This document shows, in pieces, positions 1 to 9,808 of a stretch of DNA of 64,000 nucleotides. The notes below the pieces were generated by a model. The model was not told the DNA's origin. It worked only from the letters and a program-made list of their open reading frames with translations, and made no database searches. Source of the stretch: Pseudomonas psychrophila (GTDB taxonomy: Bacteria; Pseudomonadota; Gammaproteobacteria; Pseudomonadales; Pseudomonadaceae); contig NZ_JYKZ01000005.1 in the NCBI RefSeq assembly GCF_001043005.1, positions 248,001 to 312,000 of the forward strand, given 5' to 3'. How positions within the stretch are numbered: position 1 is the first letter of the stretch; each line of letters starts with the position of its first letter. Position numbers and translations under genes: made by a program.

Positions 1-387
1 GACATGCAGCCCGCGCACTTCAGGGCCCAATTCGGGTAAATGATGGGTATGCAATTGCCGGTCGGCGCAGCCTTCGCCGCGAAAGCTGTAGGCGGGTGAG
101 CCGTTGGCATCCAGTGCGACCATGGCCAGTGTGGTAGGGGCGTCCATCTGGATCAGGTACTGATCACTGACACCTTCGTCCTTGAGGACTTGTTGGAGGC
201 GCTGGCCCAGATAGTCCGTCGACAACCCGGCAAACAGTGCGGTGTTGATACCCAGGCGCCGCAGGCCCACCGCTACGTTGAACGGCGACCCACCGGCAAT
301 GGCTTTGAATTCCACTTTGTTCGCTTGCGCGCTGCCGTCCGCTTGCGCGAAAAAATCAAACAGTGCTTCTCCGCAAATCACATACAT
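1..387 (-). CDS. mtlZ: Fructokinase, PfkB family (partial, 3' end outside window)
   Basis: The visible 129 codons encode the N-terminal part of a PfkB/ribokinase-type sugar kinase, beginning MYVICGEALFDFF and carrying the family's N-terminal glycine motif AGGSPFNVAVGLRRLG. In Pseudomonas mannitol loci this kinase phosphorylates the fructose made from mannitol by MtlD, feeding central metabolism in the cytoplasm. The start at 387 lies 5 bases after the mtlY stop, so it is the last visible gene of the mtl operon. The ATP-binding C-terminal half is beyond the edge. The family is certain; fructose as substrate is inferred from the operon. Confidence 0.88.
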   Translation of the reverse strand, partial: MYVICGEALFDFFAQADGSAQANKVEFKAIAGGSPFNVAVGLRRLGINTALFAGLSTDYLGQRLQQVLKDEGVSDQYLIQMDAPTTLAMVALDANGSPAYSFRGEGCADRQLHTHHLPELGPEVRGLHV

Positions 388-392
388 AACGT

Positions 393-1886
393 TTACTCGG
401 TTAAGGCCGCGACCTGTTGTCGGTAGCGTAGATAAAAGTGTTCATAAGCCAGCAAATTCGCCGCCTCGGGAAGGGTTTCACCCGCGTGGTCGAGGCGTAC
501 GCAACGCTGGCACAATTGCGCCAGGGTTTGACGACCTGCACCCACACACCAGGCAGCCTGGATGGCCGCGCCCAGGGCGGCGGCTTCGCTTTGTTCGGTG
601 CAGACCACCGGGGTGTTCATGATGTCGGCGACGATCTGGCGCCACAGCGGGCTTTTCGAGCCGCCACCCACCAGTCGTATGGTGTGGCTTTGCAAACCGT
701 TTTGGCGCAGCAGGTCCAGGCCGTAGCGCAGGCCATAGGTAGTGCCTTCGATGGCGGCCCGGCACAGATTGGCCTGAGTCATGTTGGCCAGGGTAAGGCC
801 CTGGAAACTGCCGCTGGCATCGGGCAGGGCCGGTACACGCTCGCCATTGAGAAAGGGCAGCAGGCTAACCCCTTCAGTGCCAATCGGTGCCTGACTGGCC
901 AGTTGATTGAACGCATCGAGTGGCAACCCGAACAACTCGCGCACGGCGCCTGTGACATTGGTCAGGTTTAAGGTGCAGATCAAGGGCAGCCAACCACCGC
1001 TTGACGAGCAGAAGCTGGCCACCGAGGTGTCCGGGCTGACCTGCGGCTGCGGATCAAAGCCGTACACCGTGCCGGATGAGCCCAGGCTCATGGTGATGAT
1101 CCCAGGTTCAATATTGCCGGTGCCAATGGCACCGAGCATGTTGTCGCCACCACCGCTGGACACCACGGCGTCGGGGTTCAGCCCCAGCAACCGGGCAATC
1201 TGCGGGCGCAAGCCGCCCACTGGCTGGTGAGACTCGATCAACTCAGGCAGCGCCTGTTCAAGACGGCGATCCGGGTCGATATGGCGCAGGATATCGAGGT
1301 CCCACTGGCGGCTGCGGACATCGAAATAGCCGGTGCCCGAGGCATCGCCGTACTCGCTGCAACAGCGGCCGGTGAGCCAGTAATTCAGGTAGTCATGGGG
1401 CAGCAGGATATGGGCAATCTGCGCAAATACTTGAGGGTGATGGATTTTGGTCCATAGCAGTTTGGAAACGGTGTAGCCCGGTGCGATGACCAGACCCAGT
1501 CGCTGCATGGAGCCCGTTTCACCCCCTAGCCATTCCAGCAACTGGCGGTTTTCGGGAGCCGACTCGGTATCGCACCAGAGTTTGGCCGGGCGCAATACTT
1601 CACCGTGCTTGTCCAGCAGCACCAGTCCGTGTTGCTGGCCCGAGACGCCGATGCCCTGAATCTGCTGGCCGCTGACACCGGCCTGGGTCAGCGCGCGTTG
1701 CGTGGCTGTGGTCAATGCCTGCAACCATTGCTCGGTGTCCTGCTCGCGGCGGCCGTGCTCACCCTGGGTCAGTGTATGGGGCGCAGTGCCCAACCCCAGC
1801 ACCTGGCCGCTGTGGCTGTCGAGAATCAGTGCTTTGGTGCCCTGGGTGCCGCAGTCGATGCCCAGGAATAAGGTGCGAGTGTTCAT
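393..1886 (-). CDS. mtlY: Xylulokinase-type FGGY carbohydrate kinase
   Basis: This 497-residue protein has the two-domain FGGY kinase architecture. The N-terminal phosphate-binding segment GIDCGTQGTKALILD is at about residues 9-23, followed by SGQQHGLVLLD, and the C-terminal ATP/sugar motif GGGSKSPLWRQIVADI is at about 410-425. Length matches xylulokinases. In the P. fluorescens mannitol/arabitol locus this enzyme phosphorylates D-xylulose, the product of D-arabitol oxidation by MtlD. It sits between mtlD and mtlZ in the same direction; a hairpin with a T-run separates it from mtlD, so its expression may be lower than that of the upstream genes. Specificity is inferred from family and context. 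Confidence 0.9.
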   Translation of the reverse strand: MNTRTLFLGIDCGTQGTKALILDSHSGQVLGLGTAPHTLTQGEHGRREQDTEQWLQALTTATQRALTQAGVSGQQIQGIGVSGQQHGLVLLDKHGEVLRPAKLWCDTESAPENRQLLEWLGGETGSMQRLGLVIAPGYTVSKLLWTKIHHPQVFAQIAHILLPHDYLNYWLTGRCCSEYGDASGTGYFDVRSRQWDLDILRHIDPDRRLEQALPELIESHQPVGGLRPQIARLLGLNPDAVVSSGGGDNMLGAIGTGNIEPGIITMSLGSSGTVYGFDPQPQVSPDTSVASFCSSSGGWLPLICTLNLTNVTGAVRELFGLPLDAFNQLASQAPIGTEGVSLLPFLNGERVPALPDASGSFQGLTLANMTQANLCRAAIEGTTYGLRYGLDLLRQNGLQSHTIRLVGGGSKSPLWRQIVADIMNTPVVCTEQSEAAALGAAIQAAWCVGAGRQTLAQLCQRCVRLDHAGETLPEAANLLAYEHFYLRYRQQVAALTE

Positions 1887-1910
1887 GCAGAACCTGTTTG
1901 TGGCCAGATC

Positions 1911-1950
1911 AAAAACCCACCCCCCAGCCTCGGAGAAAGGGGGGGGGGTG
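1911..1950 (-). terminator. Hairpin with T-run and a G10 tract between mtlD and mtlY
   Basis: Read on the minus strand, CACCCCCC (1950-1943) pairs with GGGGGGTG (1925-1918), followed by GG and five T residues. This is an intrinsic-terminator shape, probably leaky because mtlY and mtlZ lie downstream. The plus strand holds ten consecutive G residues at 1939-1948, a tract prone to slippage. Confidence 0.5.
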
Positions 1951-1958
1951 AGGGCTGT

Positions 1959-3434
1959 TCAAAGATGCAGCAGTTTCTCCAGCGTCCCGCTCACGCCCGC
2001 TTCACGCAAGCTGTTCAGACACCACTCAAAGGCCGCCACAAACTCGGCCGACTGGGCGATGGCAGTGCCAAAAATCTCTTCCACTCCCAACAGTCGCTGC
2101 ACGATCAGCGCATCCTCCGCGACCAAAGCCTGGCAAAACACGGCTCGTGGATCGGGAATGTCATAGGTTTGCCCGTTCTCGTCCACACCCTTGAGGTACA
2201 GCGCCCAGGCAGCCACCACCAGTGCCGCACGCTTAAGCTGCGCGCCATCGCTGATCAGGCGATTGATGGTTGGAATGGTGAATTTGGGAAACTTCGACGA
2301 ACCGTCAGAACACACGCGCTCCAACTGGTCGGCAATGGCCTGATTGGAAAAACGCTGGACCAGGGTGTCTTTGTAAACCGCAAGGTCGATGCCTGGCACC
2401 GGTGCCAGCTGCGGCGTCACGTCCAGGTCCATGTAGGCCCGCATGTAGGCTACGAACAAGGGGTCATTCATGGTCTCGTGGACAAAGCGATAGCCTTTGA
2501 GAAACCCCAGGTAGGTCAGCGCCAGGTGACTGCCGTTGAGCAGTTTGATTTTCATCTCTTCATAGGGCGTGACGTCATCCGTGAGCTGAACACCTACGGT
2601 TTCCCATGCCGGACGGCCATTGGCGAACTTGTCTTCCAGCACCCACTGGATAAAGGGTTCGCACACCACTGGCCAGGCATCTTCGATCCCCAACTGGTCC
2701 TGCAGTTGCTGGCGATGGGCATCGCTGGTCATGGGGGTAATGCGGTCCACCATTGCATTGGGAAAGCTGACATTGACGGCGATCCAGTCATGCAAATTCA
2801 TATTGCTCAGCGCGGCGAAGGCCAGCAGCGCCTTGCGCGCCACCGCGCCGTTGTGGGGCAGGTTATCGCAGGACATGACAGTAAATGCCCGGGTGCCGTT
2901 GGCTCTGCGTCGGGCGAGGGCAGCACAGAGCACGCCAAAGACCGTTGTGGGCGTTTCGGGATGGGACAGGTCGTGCTGGATGGGCGCCAGTGAGGCCATG
3001 AACTCTCCACTGCTGTCGTCAATGCAATAACCACCTTCAGTGATGGTCAGTGAGACGATGCGAATGGCCGGGCTGGCCAGTTTGTCGATCAGCGCCCGAA
3101 TGTCGTCTTCAGCCAGCAGCATGTCACTGATGGAGCCAATGATCCGGCTTTGGTTATCGTCGCCATCACCCAACTCGAACAGGGTGTAGAGGTAGTCCTG
3201 ACTGGCGAGATCGTCTCGCACCTTGCGGTCCTCGGCGCGCAGGCCGATGCCGCAGATGCTCCAGTCAAGATCACGGCCCTGGCTCATCAGGGCATCGGTG
3301 TAATACGCCTGATGGGCGCGATGAAAGCCGCCCACCCCGATATGTGCAATGCCATGTTGCGTATGGCTTGCAAGATAGGCGGGCTTGGCCACTTTGTCGG
3401 TGAGGTTATCGAGATTCAGGCGATTAAGTTTCAT
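1959..3434 (-). CDS. mtlD: Mannitol 2-dehydrogenase (polyol dehydrogenase)
   Basis: A 491-residue long-chain polyol dehydrogenase that oxidises D-mannitol to D-fructose (and D-arabitol to D-xylulose) with NAD+ in the cytoplasm. The Rossmann motif is IAHIGVGGFHRAHQAYYTD at about residues 29-47. The catalytic segment K295-I-K-L-L-N300-G-S-H303 matches the Lys295, Asn300 and His303 known for the P. fluorescens enzyme, at the same numbering. The start is an ATG 28 bases after the mtlK stop codon. Position between the ABC transporter and the two kinases fits the route from mannitol to fructose to fructose phosphate. Confidence 0.96.
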   Translation of the reverse strand: MKLNRLNLDNLTDKVAKPAYLASHTQHGIAHIGVGGFHRAHQAYYTDALMSQGRDLDWSICGIGLRAEDRKVRDDLASQDYLYTLFELGDGDDNQSRIIGSISDMLLAEDDIRALIDKLASPAIRIVSLTITEGGYCIDDSSGEFMASLAPIQHDLSHPETPTTVFGVLCAALARRRANGTRAFTVMSCDNLPHNGAVARKALLAFAALSNMNLHDWIAVNVSFPNAMVDRITPMTSDAHRQQLQDQLGIEDAWPVVCEPFIQWVLEDKFANGRPAWETVGVQLTDDVTPYEEMKIKLLNGSHLALTYLGFLKGYRFVHETMNDPLFVAYMRAYMDLDVTPQLAPVPGIDLAVYKDTLVQRFSNQAIADQLERVCSDGSSKFPKFTIPTINRLISDGAQLKRAALVVAAWALYLKGVDENGQTYDIPDPRAVFCQALVAEDALIVQRLLGVEEIFGTAIAQSAEFVAAFEWCLNSLREAGVSGTLEKLLHL

Positions 3435-3462
3435 GGTGCTATCTCAAAAAAGGTCGTCAGCG

Positions 3463-4566
3463 TCAGGCCGCAGCGCGCAATGGGCGGGTGAGAGCCAGCC
3501 CGTCAGCATCGAACAGATGGCAATGCTCACTGTCCAGATGCAAGCTCAATTGCTCGCCGTACTGGCTTGCCATATCGCCCCTGATTCGCATAGTCAGTGG
3601 TTCGCCGCAGGCGGTTATTACGTGGCAGTAGGTGTCGCTACCCAGGCGTTCGCCGACATCGGCCGTGACGCTGAGGGCACATTCACCGGGTTTGGCAAGG
3701 TTCAGGTGTTCCGGGCGGATGCCCAGAGTGACGGGGCTGCCCAGGCTCAGCGAGGCGCCGCTCAGGGGCAACTGGATACGGGTGCCGGCGTCCAGTTCGA
3801 CTTCACAGCCCTGGCTATCGAGGCGAGTGATCTTGCCTTTCAAAAAGCCCATTTTAGGTGTGCCCAGAAAACCTGCGACAAACAGGTTGGCCGGCTGGTG
3901 ATACAGATCCAGGGGCGAGCCGACCTGCTCGATTTTACCGGCATTGAGCACCACTACTTTGTCGGCCAGGGTCATGGCTTCGACCTGATCGTGGGTGACG
4001 TAAATCATCGTGGCTTGCAGCTCCTGGTGCAGGCGCGCCAGTTCCAGGCGCATTTGCACCCGCAGGGCGGCATCGAGGTTGGACAGTGGTTCGTCAAACA
4101 GGAAGATTTTCGGGTTGCGCACGATCGCACGTCCAATGGCCACGCGCTGACGCTGGCCGCCGGACAAGTGTTTGGGTTTGCGCTCAAGCAACGGCGCAAG
4201 CTCAAGGATCCGTGCCGCCTCGCTGACTTTTTTCTCGACTTCGGCTTTAGGTACGCCCGCCAGATCGAGGGCGAAGGACATGTTTTTGCGCACGCTCATG
4301 TGCGGGTACAGGGCGTAGGTCTGGAACACCATCGCCAGATCGCGCTTGGCCGGGCTGACCTGGGTGATGTCGCGACCGTCCAGCTCGATAGTGCCGTCAG
4401 TCACTTCTTCGAGCCCGGCAATCAGGCGCAGCAACGTTGATTTACCGCATCCCGATGGCCCGACAAATACTACGAATTCGCGGTCATGCACTTCAAGGTC
4501 GATGCCCTTGATGATGGAAAAGCCTTCAAAACCCTTTTGCAGATTCTTGATTTTCAGGTTGGCCAT
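3463..4566 (-). CDS. mtlK: Polyol ABC transporter ATP-binding protein
   Basis: A 367-residue ABC ATPase of the MalK/UgpC class that powers polyol import at the inner face of the membrane. Walker [10 protein letters not shown] is at residues 36-44, the signature LSGGQ at 134-138 and Walker B IFLFDEP at 154-160; a TOBE-type C-terminal domain of about 130 residues follows. All catalytic elements are intact. It is followed by mtlD and preceded 22 bases upstream by the permease gene mtlG. The sugar alcohol specificity (mannitol, glucitol, arabitol) comes from the operon context. Confidence 0.95.
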   Translation of the reverse strand: MANLKIKNLQKGFEGFSIIKGIDLEVHDREFVVFVGPSGCGKSTLLRLIAGLEEVTDGTIELDGRDITQVSPAKRDLAMVFQTYALYPHMSVRKNMSFALDLAGVPKAEVEKKVSEAARILELAPLLERKPKHLSGGQRQRVAIGRAIVRNPKIFLFDEPLSNLDAALRVQMRLELARLHQELQATMIYVTHDQVEAMTLADKVVVLNAGKIEQVGSPLDLYHQPANLFVAGFLGTPKMGFLKGKITRLDSQGCEVELDAGTRIQLPLSGASLSLGSPVTLGIRPEHLNLAKPGECALSVTADVGERLGSDTYCHVITACGEPLTMRIRGDMASQYGEQLSLHLDSEHCHLFDADGLALTRPLRAAA

Positions 4567-4588
4567 GATGAGCCTCCAGTCATTATTG

Positions 4589-5419
<831 letters not shown>

Positions 5420-5429
5420 CACTGGGCCC

Positions 5430-6335
5430 TCACGGCTTGTCAGTCAGGTTTTTGCCGAGCATGCGCACCAGAATGATGGCCGCGATATTGGCGATGATGA
5501 CGGCGATCAAGCCTCCGGCCGAGGCCATGCCCACATCGAACTGCACCAGCGCCTGGTTGTAGATCAGGTACGCCAGGTTGGTCGACGCATAGCCCGGACC
5601 ACCGTTGGTGGTGGTAAAGATCTCGGCGAAGACCGACAGCAGGAAGATGGTTTCAATCATCACCACAACGGCAATGGGGCGCGCCAGATGGGGCAGGGTC
5701 AGGTGCCAGAAAATCGCAATGGGCCCGGCGCCATCCAGTCGGGCGGCTTCTTTTTGTTCCTGGTCCAGCGACTGCATGGCTGTCATGAGAATCAGGATTG
5801 CGAAGGGCAGCCATTGCCACGACACAATGATGATGATCGACAGCAACGGGTAGTGCGCGAGCCAGTCGACAGGTTGAGCGCCGAACAGCTTCCACACGGC
5901 GGCCAGCACGCCGGACACAGGATGGAAAATCAGGTTTTTCCAGATCAGCGCGCCCACCGTGGGCATGATGAAGAACGGTGAGATCAACAGCACCCGCACG
6001 ATGCCGCGGCCCATGAACTCACTGGCTTCAAGCAGGGCGCTGATCAATACGCCGAGCACCACGCTGATCAGCAAGACACTGCCTACCAGCAACAGGGTAT
6101 TGGACGCTCCGGGCAAGAAACCGGAGTCGGTGAGGAAGTAGGTGAAATTTTCCAGCCCCACAAACTGGTTTTCACCGGGGTACAGCAGGTTGTAGCGGAT
6201 CAGCGAGAAATAGAGGGTCATGCCCAGTGGCACGATCATCCACAGCAGCAAGAGCGCCACTGAAGGCGTGACCAGAAACCAGCCCGGGTTGAACAGCCGC
6301 GATCGGCGCGCCGCTATAACGGTTGAAGTCGTCAT
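5430..6335 (-). CDS. mtlF: Polyol ABC transporter permease
   Basis: A 301-residue MalF-type inner-membrane permease. It has six hydrophobic segments and the EAA-loop motif QKEAARLDGAGPIAIFWHLT at about residues 194-213. With MtlG it forms the membrane channel for mannitol and related polyols, fed by MtlE and driven by MtlK. A perfect REP-type inverted repeat (6361-6411) lies between mtlE and this gene and could hold or process the transcript so that binding protein is made in excess over permease, as is common in ABC operons. That last point is inference. Confidence 0.94.
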   Translation of the reverse strand: MTTSTVIAARRSRLFNPGWFLVTPSVALLLLWMIVPLGMTLYFSLIRYNLLYPGENQFVGLENFTYFLTDSGFLPGASNTLLLVGSVLLISVVLGVLISALLEASEFMGRGIVRVLLISPFFIMPTVGALIWKNLIFHPVSGVLAAVWKLFGAQPVDWLAHYPLLSIIIIVSWQWLPFAILILMTAMQSLDQEQKEAARLDGAGPIAIFWHLTLPHLARPIAVVVMIETIFLLSVFAEIFTTTNGGPGYASTNLAYLIYNQALVQFDVGMASAGGLIAVIIANIAAIILVRMLGKNLTDKP

Positions 6336-6360
6336 CGTGAGTACACCTGAATTGCTTTAA

Positions 6361-6411
6361 GTGGGAGCGAGCCTGCTCGCGAAGGCCATTCGCGAGCAGG
6401 CTCGCTCCCAC
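6361..6411. repeat. REP-type perfect inverted repeat between mtlE and mtlF
   Basis: Two 23-base arms (6361-6383 and 6389-6411), starting GTGGGAGCGAGCCTGCTCGC, are exactly complementary around the 5-base loop GGCCA. It is a variant of the REP unit seen at 43591, 62641 and 63716. Its intra-operon position suggests mRNA stabilisation of mtlE rather than termination, as there is no T-run. Confidence 0.85.
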
Positions 6412-6472
6412 AGGAACTTCAGCGCCTACAGAGCTTGAGCCTTGCGCAAGCCAAGGTTGGATGCAGGTACTG

Positions 6473-7783
6473 CTATTTGGGATAACCCGCCCGTTTCATT
6501 TCGCGTTCGGTGGTTTGCTGGGCGGCTGCCAGCGCTTGGTCCACCGTGGTCTGGCCGATCAGGGCGGCGCTGAACAGTTTGCCGACCTGGGTGCCCACCG
6601 CCTGGAACTCGGGGATGGTCACCAGTTGAATACCCACATAGGGCACAGGCTTGAGCGTAGGGTCGTTGGGGTTGGCGACTTTCAGGGAATCGAGGGTGAC
6701 TTTGGCAAACGGCGCTGCCTTGAGGTAAGCGTCGCTGTAGGTCGATGACCGGGTGCCCGGCGGAACATTGGCGATGCCGTCTTTTTCGGCAACCAGCGCG
6801 CCATATTCCTTGGAGGTGGCCCAGGTGCTGAAGGTTTTGGCGGCGTCCTTGGCTTTGGAACTGGTGGGGATCGCCAGCGCCCAGGAGTAGAGCCAGGCAC
6901 TGCCTTTGTCGGTGACCGCCTGCGGGGCGAAGGTGAAGCCGACGTGATCGGACACTTTGCTCTGACTGCTGTCGGTGACAAACGAACCGGCGACACTGGC
7001 ATCGACCCAAATTGCACATTTGCCGCTGTTGAACAGCGCCAGGTTTTCGTTGAAGCCGTTGCTGGTAGCGCCCGGTGGGCCCGAGGCCTTCATGGTATTG
7101 ACGTAAAAGTTGAGGGCGTTCTTCCACTCGGGGCCGGTGAACTCAGGTTGCCACTGTTCGTTGAACCAGCGCGCTCCGTAGGCGTTGGCGATGGTGCTGA
7201 TCAACGCCATGTTTTCGCCCCAGCCCGCTTTGCCGCGCAGGCAAATCCCGTACTGCTCCTGGTCCGGTTTGTTCAGGGTTTTGGCGAACTCGGCGATCTG
7301 CTCCCATGTAGGGTGCTCGGGCATGGTCAAGCCCGCGTCCTTGAACAGGTCGGTGCGGTAATAGGTCATTGAGCTTTCGGCATAGAACGGCAGGGCGTAG
7401 AGCGTGCCCTTGACTGACAAACCGTCGCGTACCGAAGGGAAGACATCCTCGATGGCGTAGGTGGCCGGCAGGTCGGTCATGGGTTCGAGCCAGCCTTTGG
7501 CTCCCCACAGTGCGGCTTCGTACATGCCGATGGTGAGCACGTCGAACTGGCCGCCCTGGGTGGCAATGTCCGTAGTCAGCCGTTGGCGCAAGACGTTTTC
7601 TTCCAGCACCACCCACTTGAGCTTGATGTCGGGGTGCTCGCTCTCGAAGGTTTTCGCCAGCTTTTGCATGCGGATCATGTCGCTGTTGTTGACCGTGGCG
7701 ATGGTCAGGGTTTGCGCGCCCAGGCTCAAACCGCTGAGGGTCATGCACGTAGCGACACATAACGCTTTGACAGGAATATTCAT
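6473..7783 (-). CDS. mtlE: Polyol ABC transporter periplasmic binding protein
   Basis: A 436-residue extracellular solute-binding protein (family 1) that captures mannitol and related polyols in the periplasm. The N-terminus MNIPVKALCVATCMTLSGLS is a typical Sec signal peptide, with cleavage expected after SLGA. An in-frame start 99 bases further upstream exists, but the ATG at 7783 is preceded by GGAG at proper spacing and begins the signal peptide exactly. It is the first gene of the mtlEFGKDYZ unit and lies 139 bases downstream of mtlR, which is transcribed in the same direction. Confidence 0.94.
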   Translation of the reverse strand: MNIPVKALCVATCMTLSGLSLGAQTLTIATVNNSDMIRMQKLAKTFESEHPDIKLKWVVLEENVLRQRLTTDIATQGGQFDVLTIGMYEAALWGAKGWLEPMTDLPATYAIEDVFPSVRDGLSVKGTLYALPFYAESSMTYYRTDLFKDAGLTMPEHPTWEQIAEFAKTLNKPDQEQYGICLRGKAGWGENMALISTIANAYGARWFNEQWQPEFTGPEWKNALNFYVNTMKASGPPGATSNGFNENLALFNSGKCAIWVDASVAGSFVTDSSQSKVSDHVGFTFAPQAVTDKGSAWLYSWALAIPTSSKAKDAAKTFSTWATSKEYGALVAEKDGIANVPPGTRSSTYSDAYLKAAPFAKVTLDSLKVANPNDPTLKPVPYVGIQLVTIPEFQAVGTQVGKLFSAALIGQTTVDQALAAAQQTTEREMKRAGYPK

Positions 7784-7922
7784 TGAGCACTCCACTTCAT
7801 CGGCCTGAGGCTTCTGAAGGACGGTTATTGTTTTTATAGCGGCTCGCATGGAGCAAGCGCCTGGGCGGATTACAGCCCTCAATCACCGTCGTGACAAATC
7901 ACTGGCAACACTCAAACCGATA

Positions 7923-8858
7923 CTATTTTGCACTGCGCAGACGTTCAGTCAGTCCCGGCTGGTTTTGCTCGGTCAAACGCTGCACTGCCAGACGCCGATA
8001 GTGTGATGGAGTCATGCCTTTTAGCTGCTGAAACCGGCGGTTGAAGTTGGAAATATTGTTGAAACCGGACTCGAAACACACGTCAGTGACGGGTTTTTCG
8101 CCATCGGCGAGCAGCTCGCAGGACTTGCTGATTCGCAAGCGATTGACGAACTCGATGAAGCAGCGCCCGGTGGCCTGCTTGAACACCCGTGAAAAGTAGG
8201 TGGGTTTCATGCCCATGTACTCGGCGACTTCTTCGAGGGGCAGTTCACGGGCGTAGTGGCTGAATATGTAGTCAACGGCCCGGTTGGTACGGTCGATGGT
8301 GTGCTCGTCTGCCAGCTGCCCGCAGGTAACACCGGACAACAACTGATAGTCATCACACTCTGCCAGCAGCTCCAGCAGGATCAAAAAATGTCCCAGGCGG
8401 GTAACGCCCGTGGCGCTGGCAATGCTCTGCATCAGGTCCATGGCCTTGCGGATTGTGGTTTTGCAACGAAACTCGATGCCGTAGTGGGCGCGTTCCAGCA
8501 TCGGCGTCAGGGTTTTAAGTTCGGTGAACACCGAAGCGGCGTTATCGAGCAACTCATCGGTGAAGTTCACCAGCATGTCGCGCGTGGCAACCACTTCGCC
8601 TTCGGCCACCTGGCTGATCCAGTTGTGGGGCAGGTTGGGGCCGGTGAGGAACAAGGACTCCGGGTGGAAATTGCCAATATAGTCGCCGACAAACACTTTG
8701 CCGCTGCTGGCCACAATCAGGTGCAGCTCGTACTCCTTGTGAAAATGCCAGCGAACCAGAGGGCATGGGAAACCATGCTGACGATAAATAATCGACAAGC
8801 CATTGTGGTCGTCCATCAATTCATAAGACGGGTCTGTAGCTCTGGCGAGTCGAGTCAT
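7923..8858 (-). CDS. mtlR: AraC/XylS-family activator of the mannitol operon
   Basis: A 311-residue regulator with an N-terminal cupin-like effector domain and a C-terminal pair of AraC helix-turn-helix units. The signature CFESGFNNISNFNRRFQQLK leads to GMTPSHYRR near the C-terminus. Members of this family in P. fluorescens activate mtlE expression when mannitol, sorbitol or arabitol is present. It lies immediately upstream of mtlE in the same orientation; the 139-base gap between them should hold the mtlE promoter and MtlR sites, although I could not define repeats there with confidence. Confidence 0.93.
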   Translation of the reverse strand: MTRLARATDPSYELMDDHNGLSIIYRQHGFPCPLVRWHFHKEYELHLIVASSGKVFVGDYIGNFHPESLFLTGPNLPHNWISQVAEGEVVATRDMLVNFTDELLDNAASVFTELKTLTPMLERAHYGIEFRCKTTIRKAMDLMQSIASATGVTRLGHFLILLELLAECDDYQLLSGVTCGQLADEHTIDRTNRAVDYIFSHYARELPLEEVAEYMGMKPTYFSRVFKQATGRCFIEFVNRLRISKSCELLADGEKPVTDVCFESGFNNISNFNRRFQQLKGMTPSHYRRLAVQRLTEQNQPGLTERLRSAK

Positions 8859-8953
8859 GGGCCTGTCTGCTCAAAGGTTCTTGTTGAGCCGATGATGACG
8901 TCTTCTCATACTTCCTGCCAGCGACGGTACGGCCAGACAAAGGATAAAGGGCA

Positions 8954-9709
8954 ATGAAGACACTGTTGTTGATAGGCATGGGGGCAGGCGATCCGGAGCA
9001 CATCACCGTGCAGGCGATCAATGCGTTGAACCGGGCCTGCGTGTTCTTTGTTCTGGACAAGGGCCAGACCACTGACGATCTGGTGCGTCTGCGTCTGGAA
9101 ATATGCGAGCGCTACATCCGCGAGCCGCGTTATCGGGTGGTACAGGTTAACGACCCCAGGCGCGACAGTTCAACGCCCTCGTATACCCAGGGCGTAGAAG
9201 ACTGGCATGAGCAGCGGGCGTGCGTGTTTGCGCAGTTGATTGATCACGAAATGGCCGACGGCGAGTGCGGAGCGTTTTTGCTGTGGGGCGAACCGGGGCT
9301 GTATGACAGCACCTTGCGCATCCTGGATCGGGTGCGGGCCAACGGTTGCACCGATTTCGACTACCAGGTGATCCCGGGCATCAGCAGCGTGCAGGCGCTG
9401 GCCGCCCGCCATCGGATTCCCCTGAATGATATTGGCCAACCGATTCGCATCACCACGGGGCGTCGCCTGACGGCTCAGGACCTGGACAACGTGGTGGTCA
9501 TGCTCGACGCCCACTGTGCCTTCGAGGCCTTCGTCGATGAAGACGTCGACATTTACTGGGGCGCTTACATCGGCACAGCAGACGAGATCCTGATTGCGGG
9601 CAAGCTGGCTGACGTCTGCGAGCACATCAAGCAGAGCCGCAGCGCGGCCAGAAAGCGCAAAGGCTGGGTGATGGACACGTATCTGCTAAGAAGACGGCCT
9701 GTAGATTGA
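8954..9709 (+). CDS. cobF: Precorrin-6A synthase (deacetylating)
   Basis: A 251-residue SAM-dependent methyltransferase of the tetrapyrrole methylase fold. It opens MKTLLLIGMGAGDPEHITVQ, with the GxGxGDP substrate and SAM loop. CobF methylates C-1 of precorrin-5 and releases acetate to give precorrin-6A in aerobic cobalamin synthesis. The start at 8954 has AAGG upstream. It stands alone, divergent from mtlR and 4.6 kb away from the riboswitch-controlled cobW-cobN genes. The product is clear from the family; no other corrin ring genes are in the window. Confidence 0.9.
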   Translation: MKTLLLIGMGAGDPEHITVQAINALNRACVFFVLDKGQTTDDLVRLRLEICERYIREPRYRVVQVNDPRRDSSTPSYTQGVEDWHEQRACVFAQLIDHEMADGECGAFLLWGEPGLYDSTLRILDRVRANGCTDFDYQVIPGISSVQALAARHRIPLNDIGQPIRITTGRRLTAQDLDNVVVMLDAHCAFEAFVDEDVDIYWGAYIGTADEILIAGKLADVCEHIKQSRSAARKRKGWVMDTYLLRRRPVD

Positions 9710-9808
9710 CATGATTCCTACATCAAAGTCGGATCGTGATTACGGTGTCAATTCTGGGTGGGAGGTAGCTTTCGCGATTCAGACGAAAAACAAAAAGCAG
9801 GAAATACG

